Assembly (NCBI RefSeq): GCF_017744675.1
Contig: NZ_JAGIAV010000003.1
Coordinates: 62,001 to 126,000 of the forward strand
DNA from: Flavobacterium sp.
Lineage (GTDB): Bacteria > Bacteroidota > Bacteroidia > Flavobacteriales > Flavobacteriaceae
Length of the DNA: 64,000 nucleotides
Reading direction: 5' to 3'
The notes under the pieces are model-generated. The model made no database searches and was not told the origin of the DNA. It was given only the letters and a program-made list of their open reading frames with translations. Of the stretch, positions 8,793 through 17,422 are shown one piece after another. Every line of letters starts with the position of its first letter. Position 1 is the first letter of the stretch. The position numbers were made by a program, and so were the translations under genes.

Positions 8793-11180
8793 ATGAACAG
8801 AATCATTTTAGTATCAGTCTTATTTCTATTTCAAATTAACGTATTTGCCCAACAATTTTCTGTAAAAGGAAAAATTATCAATCAAAATAAAATAGCACTG
8901 GAATTTGCCACAGCAACTTTATTAAAAGTAGATAAAACCTTGTATAAACAAACTTCAACAGATAGTTTGGGAAATTTTACATTAAATGCCGAAAAAGGAA
9001 ACTACCAATTGATAATAGAACAGTTTGGAACTGAATTCAGCAATAAACCAATTTTTATCGATCAAAATATGGATTTAGGAAGCTTGGAAGTAAAAGAACA
9101 GATTCAGCTTGATGGCATTACGGTTAAATCAAGAAAAAAACTCGTAGAACAAAAAGTAGATCGTTTGGTTTTTAACGTAGAAAATTCTGTTGCGACGACT
9201 GGCGGATCGGCTTTGGATGCTTTAAAATCAACTCCAACCGTTAGAGTTCAGAACGAAACGATTTCTATTGTTGGAAAAGGAGAAGTTTTAGTAATGATTG
9301 ATGATCGCTTGAATAAAATGAAGCAAGAAGATTTGGTTGCTTTTTTAAGATCGATTCCTGCTGACAATATTAAAAGCATTGAAGTGATTACAACGCCTCC
9401 AGCAAAATATGAAGCGGAAGGAAATAGCGGATTAATCAATATCAAATTGAAAACTGCTAAAGCGAATTCTTGGACTGCAAATCTTGGAACTACTTATGTT
9501 CAAAGAAGTTATGCAAGCGGAAACATAAACGGATTGTTTATTTACAATTACAACAAACTTTCGCTTCAAGCTTCAATCAATAAAGGAATAGATCAATTTC
9601 GTACGACTTCTGAGAATCGAATTTATTATCCAAATGAACTTTGGAAACAAAATATTACAACCAAATCAAAAACCAATTTATTGAGCATTGGTTTTGGTGC
9701 CGATTATAAACTGACCGAAAAATGGACTTCTGGTATAAAATATTTAGGGAGTTTTAATGATAGAAATGCAGCCAATAATCCGTTGACGACTCGTTACAAT
9801 ACTACGGGAGAAATCAATTCTTATATTTTGTCTGATGTGAATTCGGAAAACAAACCGCAAATGAATTCTGTAAACTGGAATAACGTTTTTAGTTTGAATA
9901 ATGAAGGCAAAAATATTACCGTAGATTTGGATTACTTCAATTATCAAAAAGACGATTCTCGAGCATTTTCAGGAAATGAAATGGATGATAAAAAAGAAGA
10001 TATTCCAGGAACTTATTTCGCAGCAATCAATTCTAACTTAAACCAGTTGAAAAATTACTCGGCAAAAATTGATTTTTCGTTTCCTTATTCTTGGGCGAAT
10101 ATTAGTTTTGGCGGAAAAGGATTTTATACCAATACCAAAAACAATCTAAACGTTTTTGATAACGAAACTGGAACTCCAATTCTTGACGCAAATTATTCAA
10201 ATATATTCACTTACAAAGAATACAACGAAGCTTTATATTTTTCTGCGAATAAAAAACTGAACGAAAAATGGGAAACGCAAATCGGTTTAAGAACCGAAGC
10301 TACGCAAACTGAAGGTTATTCTGAAAACCTAAATCAAACCAATAAAAATAATTATATCAAATGGTTCCCAACAGCTTATGTGACTTATAATGCAAACGAT
10401 AACAATTCGTATTCTTTAAACTACAGCAGAAGAATCCGTCGTCCAGATTTTGATTATTTGAATCCGTTTATCATTAGAAATAGTCCGTTTTATTATTCTG
10501 AAGGAAATCCGTTTCTGAAGCCCTCAATTATAAACAATTTTGAGTTTTCCTATATCAGAAATCAAAAATGGGTAAATACAGTTTATTTTTCTCAAGTTTC
10601 AGATTTCGGACAAGAATTAGCAATTATAGATCCAGAAGCGAATATCACGAAAAGTACACCAATTAATTACGCAGATACTTACCAAATTGGACTTTCAACG
10701 TATTACAATTTCAACAAATATGCTTGGTGGAACAGCTTTATGGGATTTAATTTAAACTATCAAAATGTAAAATCAAAAACCAATCTAATCACTTCTGTAG
10801 ATGGTTACAACGGCTATCTTTACAGCAATAATGATTTTACAGTAAACGAGTCGAAAACTCTTTTTTTTGGTTTAAATTATGGTTTGCAATTGCCAGGACG
10901 CTATCAGGTTTTTAATATTTCGACTTTAAACATTTTGGATGCTTCTGTAAAGTTTCTGGCTTTAAAAAAGAACCTTTCAATCACTTTAACTGGAGAAGAT
11001 TTATTGAATGCGCAAAAACCTTTAATTTCTTATTACTCAAACGGAATTAAAAATACCATGAGAAATTATAATGATTCGAGAGCTTTCAGAATTGCTTTGA
11101 GTTACAAATTCGGAAACCAAAGTGTAAAATCTAAAGAACGAAACTTTGGAAATGAAGACGAAAGGAATCGCGCGAATTAA
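8793..11180 (+). CDS. TonB-dependent receptor-like outer membrane beta-barrel protein
   Basis: 795 residues. A signal peptide (MNRIILVSVLFLFQINVFAQ) precedes a carboxypeptidase-regulatory-like fold (about 22-105), a plug-like region with LDALKSTPTVRVQNETISIV and SIEVITTPPAKYEAEGNSGLINI, and a long barrel rich in alternating aromatic strands. This is the outer-membrane beta-barrel family common in Flavobacteriia, not the SusC type. It is divergent from the LytS/LytTR pair, which probably controls it through the 8702-8729 repeat. The substrate is unknown. A long palindrome ends the transcript. Confidence 0.85.
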   Translation: MNRIILVSVLFLFQINVFAQQFSVKGKIINQNKIALEFATATLLKVDKTLYKQTSTDSLGNFTLNAEKGNYQLIIEQFGTEFSNKPIFIDQNMDLGSLEVKEQIQLDGITVKSRKKLVEQKVDRLVFNVENSVATTGGSALDALKSTPTVRVQNETISIVGKGEVLVMIDDRLNKMKQEDLVAFLRSIPADNIKSIEVITTPPAKYEAEGNSGLINIKLKTAKANSWTANLGTTYVQRSYASGNINGLFIYNYNKLSLQASINKGIDQFRTTSENRIYYPNELWKQNITTKSKTNLLSIGFGADYKLTEKWTSGIKYLGSFNDRNAANNPLTTRYNTTGEINSYILSDVNSENKPQMNSVNWNNVFSLNNEGKNITVDLDYFNYQKDDSRAFSGNEMDDKKEDIPGTYFAAINSNLNQLKNYSAKIDFSFPYSWANISFGGKGFYTNTKNNLNVFDNETGTPILDANYSNIFTYKEYNEALYFSANKKLNEKWETQIGLRTEATQTEGYSENLNQTNKNNYIKWFPTAYVTYNANDNNSYSLNYSRRIRRPDFDYLNPFIIRNSPFYYSEGNPFLKPSIINNFEFSYIRNQKWVNTVYFSQVSDFGQELAIIDPEANITKSTPINYADTYQIGLSTYYNFNKYAWWNSFMGFNLNYQNVKSKTNLITSVDGYNGYLYSNNDFTVNESKTLFFGLNYGLQLPGRYQVFNISTLNILDASVKFLALKKNLSITLTGEDLLNAQKPLISYYSNGIKNTMRNYNDSRAFRIALSYKFGNQSVKSKERNFGNEDERNRAN

Positions 11181-11196
11181 TTAGACAAAACTAAAA

Positions 11197-11230
11197 CTAC
11201 AGAATCCTTAAGAACTTAAGGATTCTGTAG
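11197..11230. terminator. Bidirectional terminator between convergent genes
   Basis: The 16-base arm CTACAGAATCCTTAAG and its exact reverse complement are separated by two bases. The hairpin lies 17 bases past the receptor stop and includes the last codons and stop (11208-11210) of the convergent 127-residue gene. Confidence 0.7.
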
Positions 11231-11591
11231 CTTCTATGTCCATCATCCAAGTTATTTCATCATCTTCATGAAATATTGGACAAAGAATTATGTTTTTCTC
11301 ACCTTTCTCATTGAGAATATACCAATCTGCAGCAGTATCAACTATTAAATCTAGAAACTTTTTTTCTTTTTCTTCTTGAGCAAGAATAAGATCATCATCA
11401 TCAACTCCTTCACCTAATAAAATACTATCTTCTATAGAAAATTTTATAAAGTCAGCCAAATGTTCATTATCAGATGGTTTGGCCAAATAATCAAATTTAA
11501 ATGAAATATCTCCAGAACTCCTCATATCCCAGTTGGTCTCGACAATCGATCCAATATTAACTTCTCTCCAGTACAATTCAAACTTTTTCAT
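11208..11591 (-). CDS. Small acidic protein of unknown function
   Basis: 127 residues, strongly acidic (for example GEGVDDDDLILAQEEKEKK), with no signal peptide or membrane segment. The N-terminal FELYWREVNIGSIVETNWDM and aromatic-acidic make-up recall orphan immunity-type proteins scattered in flavobacterial genomes, but no family is recognised. It stands alone. Its stop codon and last codons form one arm of the bidirectional terminator hairpin. Confidence 0.65.
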   Translation of the reverse strand: MKKFELYWREVNIGSIVETNWDMRSSGDISFKFDYLAKPSDNEHLADFIKFSIEDSILLGEGVDDDDLILAQEEKEKKFLDLIVDTAADWYILNEKGEKNIILCPIFHEDDEITWMMDIEATESLSS

Positions 11592-11702
11592 TTCTTCGCT
11601 TTTAATTATGAGAATTACTAAACAAATATAGAGAAATGACTTCCTTATTTATAACGCTATTCAAAAGATTTCTGTATTCTAAATTAAAAAAAACAATTAA
11701 AA

Positions 11703-11734
11703 TTTGCATATATGACCAATCGGTCATATATTTG
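11703..11734 (+). promoter_or_regulatory. Promoter of the TetR gene
   Basis: TTTG at 11703-11706 and TATATTTG at 11727-11734 are spaced by 20 bases. They match the Bacteroidota -33 / -7 promoter consensus (TTTG, TAnnTTTG). The start point would fall just ahead of the TetR ATG at 11755. The operator lies between the two elements. Confidence 0.7.
11713..11726. promoter_or_regulatory. TetR operator 1
   Basis: TGACCAATCGGTCA has perfect 5-base arms (TGACC/GGTCA) around 4 bases, a common TetR-family operator. It fills the spacer between the -33 and -7 elements, so bound repressor should block RNA polymerase (autorepression). A near-identical site precedes the next gene. Confidence 0.8.
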
Positions 11735-11754
11735 CATCGTAAATACAATCTATC

Positions 11755-12342
11755 ATGACAAAAGGTGAAGAAACCAGACAATTTATTATAGAGAAAGCCG
11801 CTCCTATTTTTAACACAAAAGGAATTGCAGCTACTTCTATGAGCGATATTATGGAGGCAACCAAATTGTCTAAAGGAAGTATGTATGTTCATTTTGACAA
11901 TAAAGATGTTTTGGCTTGTGCTGCTGTAGATCACAATATGAAAGTATTGAGCAGTAAACTTCAAATGGAGCTTTCTCAAGGAAAAAGCGCCGAAGAACAG
12001 CTTTATGCTTACATCGATTTTTTCAGTAATCCGATAAATCCACCGCTTACTGGTGGTTGTCCGTTATTGAATTTCGGAACAGAAGCTGATGACACGAATC
12101 CGATTGTAAAAGAAAAAGTAAACATCGCCATTAAGCGCGGACAACAACTTTTGACTTCGATTATAGAAAAAGGAATTGCTGACGGAGAATTTGATCCAAA
12201 ATGGGATGCTGCAGCATTTTCGACTGTTCTTTTCGCTATGTTAGAAGGCGGACATTTGATGTCGAGAATGTCTGGAAATAATGACAACATGAAAACAATA
12301 GTGCAAACACTTAGAAAAAATATATCCGAAAAAAGGATATAA
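11755..12342 (+). CDS. TetR/AcrR-family transcriptional repressor
   Basis: 195 residues. The N-terminal helix-turn-helix reads TRQFIIEKAAPIFNTKGIAAT, then MSDIMEATKLSKGSMYVHF and the DNA-contact helix end FDNKDVLAC. The C-terminal ligand domain contains GGCPLLNFGTEADDTNP, a motif common in quinone- or electrophile-responsive TetR proteins; its Cys could be a sensor, but this is inference. TGACCNNNNGGTCA operators lie in its own promoter and again before the downstream SDR gene, so both are probably self-controlled by this repressor. Confidence 0.92.
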   Translation: MTKGEETRQFIIEKAAPIFNTKGIAATSMSDIMEATKLSKGSMYVHFDNKDVLACAAVDHNMKVLSSKLQMELSQGKSAEEQLYAYIDFFSNPINPPLTGGCPLLNFGTEADDTNPIVKEKVNIAIKRGQQLLTSIIEKGIADGEFDPKWDAAAFSTVLFAMLEGGHLMSRMSGNNDNMKTIVQTLRKNISEKRI

Positions 12343-12360
12343 TTTTTTTTACCACAAAAA

Positions 12361-12374
12361 TGACCAATTGGTCA
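12361..12374. promoter_or_regulatory. TetR operator 2, upstream of the SDR gene
   Basis: TGACCAATTGGTCA is a perfect palindrome and shares 13 of 14 bases with the operator in the TetR promoter. It sits 19 bases after the TetR stop and 30 bases before the SDR start. No clear -7 element is visible here, so it may control an internal promoter or act as a road-block. Confidence 0.75.
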
Positions 12375-12403
12375 TAAATTAATTAATTATAAAAACAATT
12401 ACC

Positions 12404-13213
12404 ATGTCAAAAACAATTTTAATTACAGGAGCTTCAAAAGGATTTGGAAGAGCTTGGACAGAAGCATTTTTAGCTAAAGGATACAACGTAGCTGCTACAG
12501 CTAGAAATCTTGAAACTTTAAACGATTTAAAAGAAAAATACGGAAACTCAATTTTACCTTTAAAATTAGATGTAAATAACCGTCAAGAATCTCTTGAAAC
12601 AATTCAAAAAGTAAAACAGCATTTTGGAACAATCGACGTCTTAATCAATAATGCAGGTTATGCACTTACTGGTGCCGTAGAAGAAGCAAGCGAACAAGAA
12701 GCGAGAGAACAATTTGAAACGAATTTCTTCGGAACTTTATGGTTAACTCAAGCTGCTCTTCCAATCATGAGAGAACAAAAAAGCGGTCATATCATTCAAG
12801 TTTCTTCTATTTTAGGATTGGCTACTTTACCAACTGCAATGGGACTTTACAGTGCTTCTAAATTTGCCGTTGAAGGTTTGAGCGAAACTTTAGCATCAGA
12901 AGTAAAACAATTCGGAATCAAAGTTACTCTATTAGAACCAAACGGATACGAGTCTAACATTTGGCACACCGGAATTACCAGCGAAAGTCTACCTTATTAT
13001 GACGAAATCAAGAAAGCTTTGGCTGAAAGAGAAAACATATTTGGAAAAGTAGAAGCAACAGCTCCAGCAGTTGTCAATTTGGTAGAAAATGAAAATCCAC
13101 CATTGCGATTGCTATTAGGAAAAGTTGCGCTTCCATTTGTAAAACAAAGCTACGAGCAAAAATTAGAAAACTGGGAAAAATGGAATGATGTTTCTGTTGA
13201 AGCACATGGTTAA
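12404..13213 (+). CDS. Short-chain dehydrogenase/reductase
   Basis: 269 residues, classical SDR. It has the NAD(P) motif TGASKGFGRAW, the structural NNAG in DVLINNAGYAL, the catalytic Ser in QVSSILG and Tyr-x3-Lys in GLYSASKFAVEG. An Arg at the end of the second strand (ATARNLE) suggests NADPH preference. The substrate is unknown. It is controlled with the upstream TetR gene by a shared operator, a layout typical of detoxification of a small carbonyl or quinone. A strong terminator follows. Confidence 0.92.
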   Translation: MSKTILITGASKGFGRAWTEAFLAKGYNVAATARNLETLNDLKEKYGNSILPLKLDVNNRQESLETIQKVKQHFGTIDVLINNAGYALTGAVEEASEQEAREQFETNFFGTLWLTQAALPIMREQKSGHIIQVSSILGLATLPTAMGLYSASKFAVEGLSETLASEVKQFGIKVTLLEPNGYESNIWHTGITSESLPYYDEIKKALAERENIFGKVEATAPAVVNLVENENPPLRLLLGKVALPFVKQSYEQKLENWEKWNDVSVEAHG

Positions 13214-13230
13214 TTAATTTTCGAGTTTAG

Positions 13231-13268
13231 AATAAGAAAGGCAATCTAATATGGTTGCCTTTCTTATT
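13231..13268 (+). terminator. Intrinsic terminator after the SDR gene
   Basis: AATAAGAAAGGCAA (13231-13244) pairs exactly with TTGCCTTTCTTATT (13255-13268), followed by a T-rich run. Confidence 0.85.
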
Positions 13269-13364
13269 TTATTTGCTTTAATATCGAATCAAAACAACCA
13301 AATATATTTAGATTTTTATCCATCACAGTTTTGGACAAATCTTTATTTGATAAGAAAAGAATGT

Positions 13365-13604
13365 TTAAACTTTCCAAACTTTTTCAAACTCTTCTTTTGA
13401 AATAAAATCAGTTTCGCTTAATTCTAGATCTTCAATGCTCTGATCATAAAGCATAGATTCATTAAAAAAAGGATTATCTTGAGATAAGAGAATTTTGTTG
13501 CCGTCAGATATTTCAATTTGTCTAACTGCGACCGAATTACTAAAATGAATAAAAAATATTATATCATCTTCAGACCAATACTTTTTAATAAATATTTCTT
13601 CCAT
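13365..13604 (-). CDS. Small hypothetical protein
   Basis: 79 residues, acidic, beginning MEEIFIKKYWSEDDIIFF with a regular alternation that suggests a small alpha/beta fold. No signal peptide, membrane segment or known motif is seen. It lies alone between the SDR terminator and the PepSY gene. Its composition matches the neighbouring genes, and there is no competing gene on the other strand. Function unknown. Confidence 0.55.
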   Translation of the reverse strand: MEEIFIKKYWSEDDIIFFIHFSNSVAVRQIEISDGNKILLSQDNPFFNESMLYDQSIEDLELSETDFISKEEFEKVWKV

Positions 13605-13645
13605 AATTTTTAAACCTTTAACTTATCTATTAGGACCTTATAATT

Positions 13646-14746
13646 TTATGTCTTAATCTTTTTAGTCTTAGCCTTCTTCTTCCCTTTCTTCCACCAAATA
13701 ATAAATCCGGTAATTGGCAAAGAAGCTCCAATTAAACTGACCAAACTCCAGATTATTTTTCCTGTAAGTCCAAAGAAAATTCCTGTATGCAGATCGTGAT
13801 TGCTTGCTTCATAAACATCTGCTGCGTTGTTGTCTTTGTATAATTTGGTTCTCAGCATCTGCCCTGTTTTTCCGTCAAAGAAAATCGTGTTCTGATTTCT
13901 TGCCCAATCATTTGGATAGGTCATTCTTAATCGCAATTCGCCCGTTTTTCTTATCGAAAATGAAACTGAGGTTGCTCCAGGATATTTTGTATTAGCGGTT
14001 TGGTAGATAGTATTGTAACGAACAGGAATTGTAGTCGAATCTATTTTGGCGTTAGAAACCACTTCATCTCCTTTTCTAACCTTACTTCCTGTAACTATGT
14101 TTACGCCTTTTTTTACAGCGTCATATTTAAAATACGTACCCGAAAAAGCAATTAAAAGCAAGAAAATAGAAGCGTAAAATCCTAAAACTTGATGCAAATC
14201 AAAATTGACTCTTTTAAAAGAACCGCTCCATTTTATCTTTAAAGACTGTTTAAGTTGCCGTCTATGTTTTGGAAACCATAAAATTAATCCCGTAATCAGC
14301 ATAATGATGAAAATCACAACCGACCAGCCTTGAATAAATTCGCCGAACTCACCTAATAGTAAAGTACGATGTATTTCTAGTACAGTATTTAGCCAATCTG
14401 AACCTTGCTGGTTTACTAAAGTTCCATCGTAGGGATTGAAATAATACGTCTTTTTCTTTTTGGTCGAAATTTGAACAGTGGCGTTTGGTTCTGATTTCTC
14501 AATTTTTAAAGCCGTAATTTTCTGTTTTGGTTCCAGACGTTCATAATTTTCAATTATAGTTTTTAATCCTATAAATGGCTTTTCTTGAACTGGAACATGT
14601 AGATATTCTTTCTGTGAAAAATCACGAATTTCTTCTTCAAAAACATAAAGAAATCCAGTAATGCTCACTATAAAAACAATGAGGCCCGATGCTAAACCGA
14701 GCCACAAATGTATTTGTCTAATTGTATGTTTAAAACCTTTGGTCAT
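13646..14746 (-). CDS. PepSY-associated transmembrane protein, putative ferric-siderophore reductase
   Basis: 366 residues from MTKGFKHTIRQ (an ATG three codons upstream is also possible). There are about four hydrophobic helices: one in the first 40 residues (IHLWLGLASGLIVFIVSITGF), two in the middle and one near the end (IIWSLVSLIGASLPITGFII), with a PepSY-like periplasmic part between. Conserved His residues near the helices (IHLWLGL, LHQVLGFYAS, HDLHTGIFFG) are potential haem ligands. These proteins usually sit beside siderophore receptors and help release iron; here the receptor gene lies 57 bases upstream. The tail is very Lys-rich. Confidence 0.88.
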   Translation of the reverse strand: MTKGFKHTIRQIHLWLGLASGLIVFIVSITGFLYVFEEEIRDFSQKEYLHVPVQEKPFIGLKTIIENYERLEPKQKITALKIEKSEPNATVQISTKKKKTYYFNPYDGTLVNQQGSDWLNTVLEIHRTLLLGEFGEFIQGWSVVIFIIMLITGLILWFPKHRRQLKQSLKIKWSGSFKRVNFDLHQVLGFYASIFLLLIAFSGTYFKYDAVKKGVNIVTGSKVRKGDEVVSNAKIDSTTIPVRYNTIYQTANTKYPGATSVSFSIRKTGELRLRMTYPNDWARNQNTIFFDGKTGQMLRTKLYKDNNAADVYEASNHDLHTGIFFGLTGKIIWSLVSLIGASLPITGFIIWWKKGKKKAKTKKIKT

Positions 14747-14803
14747 AATTTGCAATAAAATCCAAATGTAGATAATATCATTGTAATTGACGAATTGAAA
14801 TCC

Positions 14804-17185
14804 TTAGAATTTGAAGGTAATATTTCCTGTAACTCTTGTCGGGTTTTGAGCGGCTAAACGATAAGACCAATATTTTTCATTGGTAACATTATCCACTTTT
14901 AAACCTAATCTAAATTTTGGTCTGTCGTAAAATACAGAAGCATCCAAAACAGTATAAGAAGGAATTGTAAATTTAAAAGTTGCCGTATTCGTTTGATAGT
15001 ATTCGCTTCCGTAAATTCCACCAAAACCAAATCCTAGGCCAGATGCAGCACCTTCTGTCAATCTATAACTTGCCCAAAGATTGGCAGTTGTGGGCGAACC
15101 AGCAGTTGTAGGTCTTAGACCATTAATGCTTGGGTTTGCTTTTGTATATTCACTATCATTGTAAGTATAACCTGCAACGATATTTAAACCTTTAATCGGA
15201 TTTGCAATTAACTCAGCTTCAAAACCTTTGCTTAATTGAGTTCCGTCTTGAATTTGAAAGTTTACGTGATCTGGATCATCACGAGTAACATTGGTTACTT
15301 TAATATCATAATAGCTGAAAGTCGCGCTAATTTTATTAAAGTCAAATTTAACTCCGCCTTCTAACTGATTCGCTTGATTTGGTTTGAAAGTATTTCCATA
15401 AAAATCGGATCCTCCCACATTATTAAATCCGTTCATGTAATTTGCGAAAACAGAAACTTTATCCCTAACCACTTGATAAACCGCTCCCAATCTAGGAGAA
15501 AATGCCGTCTGATTGTAATTTCCTGCAATAGAATCACGGCTTGGATAGTATACGCCTTTATTGATATAACGATCGGCTCTAAGACCGGCCATTACCAATA
15601 ATTTATCAGTAACATTCAATACATCAGAAACATAAGCGCTGTAGGTTCTTTCATTATTAGAAACCATATTAGTGTACGTTGCTGTTGCAAATAAAGGCTC
15701 TATTTTATTGATTGTAAAATTGTTGTAAGCATCTCCAGGCTTTCTGAAATTAAGCGCTGGCATGTTTACATTTGCATCGTTACGTACTGCGCGAAGGCTG
15801 TAAAAATCTAAACCCGCTACTACTCTATTGCGTAATTTTCCAATTTTAAAATCTCCGTTGAAGTTCTGCTGAATATCAGTTCCATAATAAGGATAATTTT
15901 GATTTGTTACTTGTTGTCGTAAAGTCTCATTGCTTAACATAGTCAAAGCCACAACATATCCCTCAGACGAAGATCTTGTGCGTGAAACGATAGTTTGTGA
16001 AGTCCATTCATCAGAAATTTTATATTTCAACTGTGCAAAAATATTATACTGCTGACCGGTATAATTTACTGTATTATTGGCAAAAGAAAGATTGTACGGA
16101 ATTCCTAATTCTTTAACGCTGTGGGCAGTCGCATCTGCTTTTGTATAAGGCGCTAATCTCATTGGAGATGTTCCTTTAGAAACACTAAATTCAGCATCAA
16201 TTAATAAAGTCAATCTATCGCTAACTTCATAAGAAAAACTTGGCGCAATGAAAAAGCTTTTGTTAAAACCTGCATCCTGAAAACTTCTTTCGCTATGCAA
16301 AGCCGTATTAATTCTAAAAAGAGCCGTTTTATCTTCGTTAAGAGGCGTGTTGATATCAGCTGTTAAACGATTCAAGTCCCAATCACCTGCCGAATAAGAA
16401 ACTTCACCTTTAAAGAAATTAAAAGGCTTTTTGGTCACTCTATTAAACAATCCACCAAAAGAAGAAATTGTACTTCCAAACAACGTTGCCGATGGACCTT
16501 TTATCACCTCGATACGCTCTAAATTTGATGGATCAATGGTATTATAGGTAAAACTTCCAACACCGTTTCTTACTAATTGTGGCGTTGCAAATCCTCTAGA
16601 AATATTGGTTGTTCTTCCTTGGTTTCTTACTTCGGCAATACCTGCACCTGGAACATTTTTGAAAGCGCTGTTGTAATCTGTAATTACTTGCTCTTTCATC
16701 AACTCCTTGCTCACGATAGTGTACACCTGCGGATTCTCCATGTTTTTCAGTTTCATTTTAGAAACCTCTTCACTTTCTTTTCTTGCAAATCGGTTTCCTC
16801 CAGAACTTACAATTACCTCCTCTAATTTTTGCGAAGTATATGCCATTTCAAAATCAAGAGTAACTTCTGTGTTATTCTGATCAATGATAACTGAAGCTGG
16901 AGAAGATTCGTAACCATTTAATTTTATTTCAACCAAATAAGTTCCGAAAGGAATATTTTTTAATTGGTAAGCACCATCAGAATCAGTTGTTGTCGTTTTA
17001 TTTAATTCTGAAATTTTTACTGTTGCACCTTGTAAAGAATTTCCGTCTTTAAGAACAGTCTTACCAGAAATTGTACCAACAGTTGATTGAGAAAAAGCCG
17101 TTTCTGAACAGGAGAAAACCATCAAAAAGGCAACAAACACTTGATATAAAACATTGTTTTTAAGTGTCGTAAAAGTTGTTTTCAT
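14804..17185 (-). CDS. TonB-dependent siderophore receptor
   Basis: 793 residues. A signal peptide (to about 32) is followed by a carboxypeptidase-regulatory-like domain (GTISGKTVLKDGNSLQGATV), a plug (KELMKEQVITDYNSAFKNVPG, then IEVIKGPSATLFG) and a barrel ending in the aromatic residue of TRVTGNITFKF. The plug and the DNVTNEKYW motif resemble ferrichrome/ferric-hydroxamate-type receptors. It is followed by the PepSY reductase gene in the same direction, probably one iron-acquisition operon. The siderophore is unknown, and no clear Fur box was found. Confidence 0.9.
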   Translation of the reverse strand: MKTTFTTLKNNVLYQVFVAFLMVFSCSETAFSQSTVGTISGKTVLKDGNSLQGATVKISELNKTTTTDSDGAYQLKNIPFGTYLVEIKLNGYESSPASVIIDQNNTEVTLDFEMAYTSQKLEEVIVSSGGNRFARKESEEVSKMKLKNMENPQVYTIVSKELMKEQVITDYNSAFKNVPGAGIAEVRNQGRTTNISRGFATPQLVRNGVGSFTYNTIDPSNLERIEVIKGPSATLFGSTISSFGGLFNRVTKKPFNFFKGEVSYSAGDWDLNRLTADINTPLNEDKTALFRINTALHSERSFQDAGFNKSFFIAPSFSYEVSDRLTLLIDAEFSVSKGTSPMRLAPYTKADATAHSVKELGIPYNLSFANNTVNYTGQQYNIFAQLKYKISDEWTSQTIVSRTRSSSEGYVVALTMLSNETLRQQVTNQNYPYYGTDIQQNFNGDFKIGKLRNRVVAGLDFYSLRAVRNDANVNMPALNFRKPGDAYNNFTINKIEPLFATATYTNMVSNNERTYSAYVSDVLNVTDKLLVMAGLRADRYINKGVYYPSRDSIAGNYNQTAFSPRLGAVYQVVRDKVSVFANYMNGFNNVGGSDFYGNTFKPNQANQLEGGVKFDFNKISATFSYYDIKVTNVTRDDPDHVNFQIQDGTQLSKGFEAELIANPIKGLNIVAGYTYNDSEYTKANPSINGLRPTTAGSPTTANLWASYRLTEGAASGLGFGFGGIYGSEYYQTNTATFKFTIPSYTVLDASVFYDRPKFRLGLKVDNVTNEKYWSYRLAAQNPTRVTGNITFKF

Positions 17186-17221
17186 ATAAAATTTGTAATT
17201 TATTTTTATTTAGACTGATTA

Positions 17222-17229
17222 CAAATATA
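17222..17229 (-). promoter_or_regulatory. Possible -7 element for the siderophore receptor
   Basis: The minus strand reads TATATTTG, an exact match to the Bacteroidota -7 element, 37 bases ahead of the receptor ATG. The -33 region is only T-rich, with no clear TTTG. Confidence 0.4.
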
Positions 17230-17371
17230 TAAATGAGAACGGACTTCTTAGAAAAAGATTAAAACTTTCTTAAAAAATAATTAATACACATAAATAGAAT
17301 TAGCAAATTTTAGCAAAACGGAGAATAATTTAAAACATAAAAGGAAATTCTTCTTTCTTTAATTTATACAA

Positions 17372-17404
17372 AAAAGGGCGGAGTTTTCTAAACCCCGCCC
17401 TTTT
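17372..17404 (-). terminator. Terminator after the sulfatase gene
   Basis: AAAAGGGCGG (17372-17381) pairs with CCGCCCTTTT (17395-17404). Read on the minus strand, the GC-rich hairpin ends in a T run 19 bases past the sulfatase stop. Confidence 0.85.
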
Positions 17405-17422
17405 CTATATTCACAAAAATAT

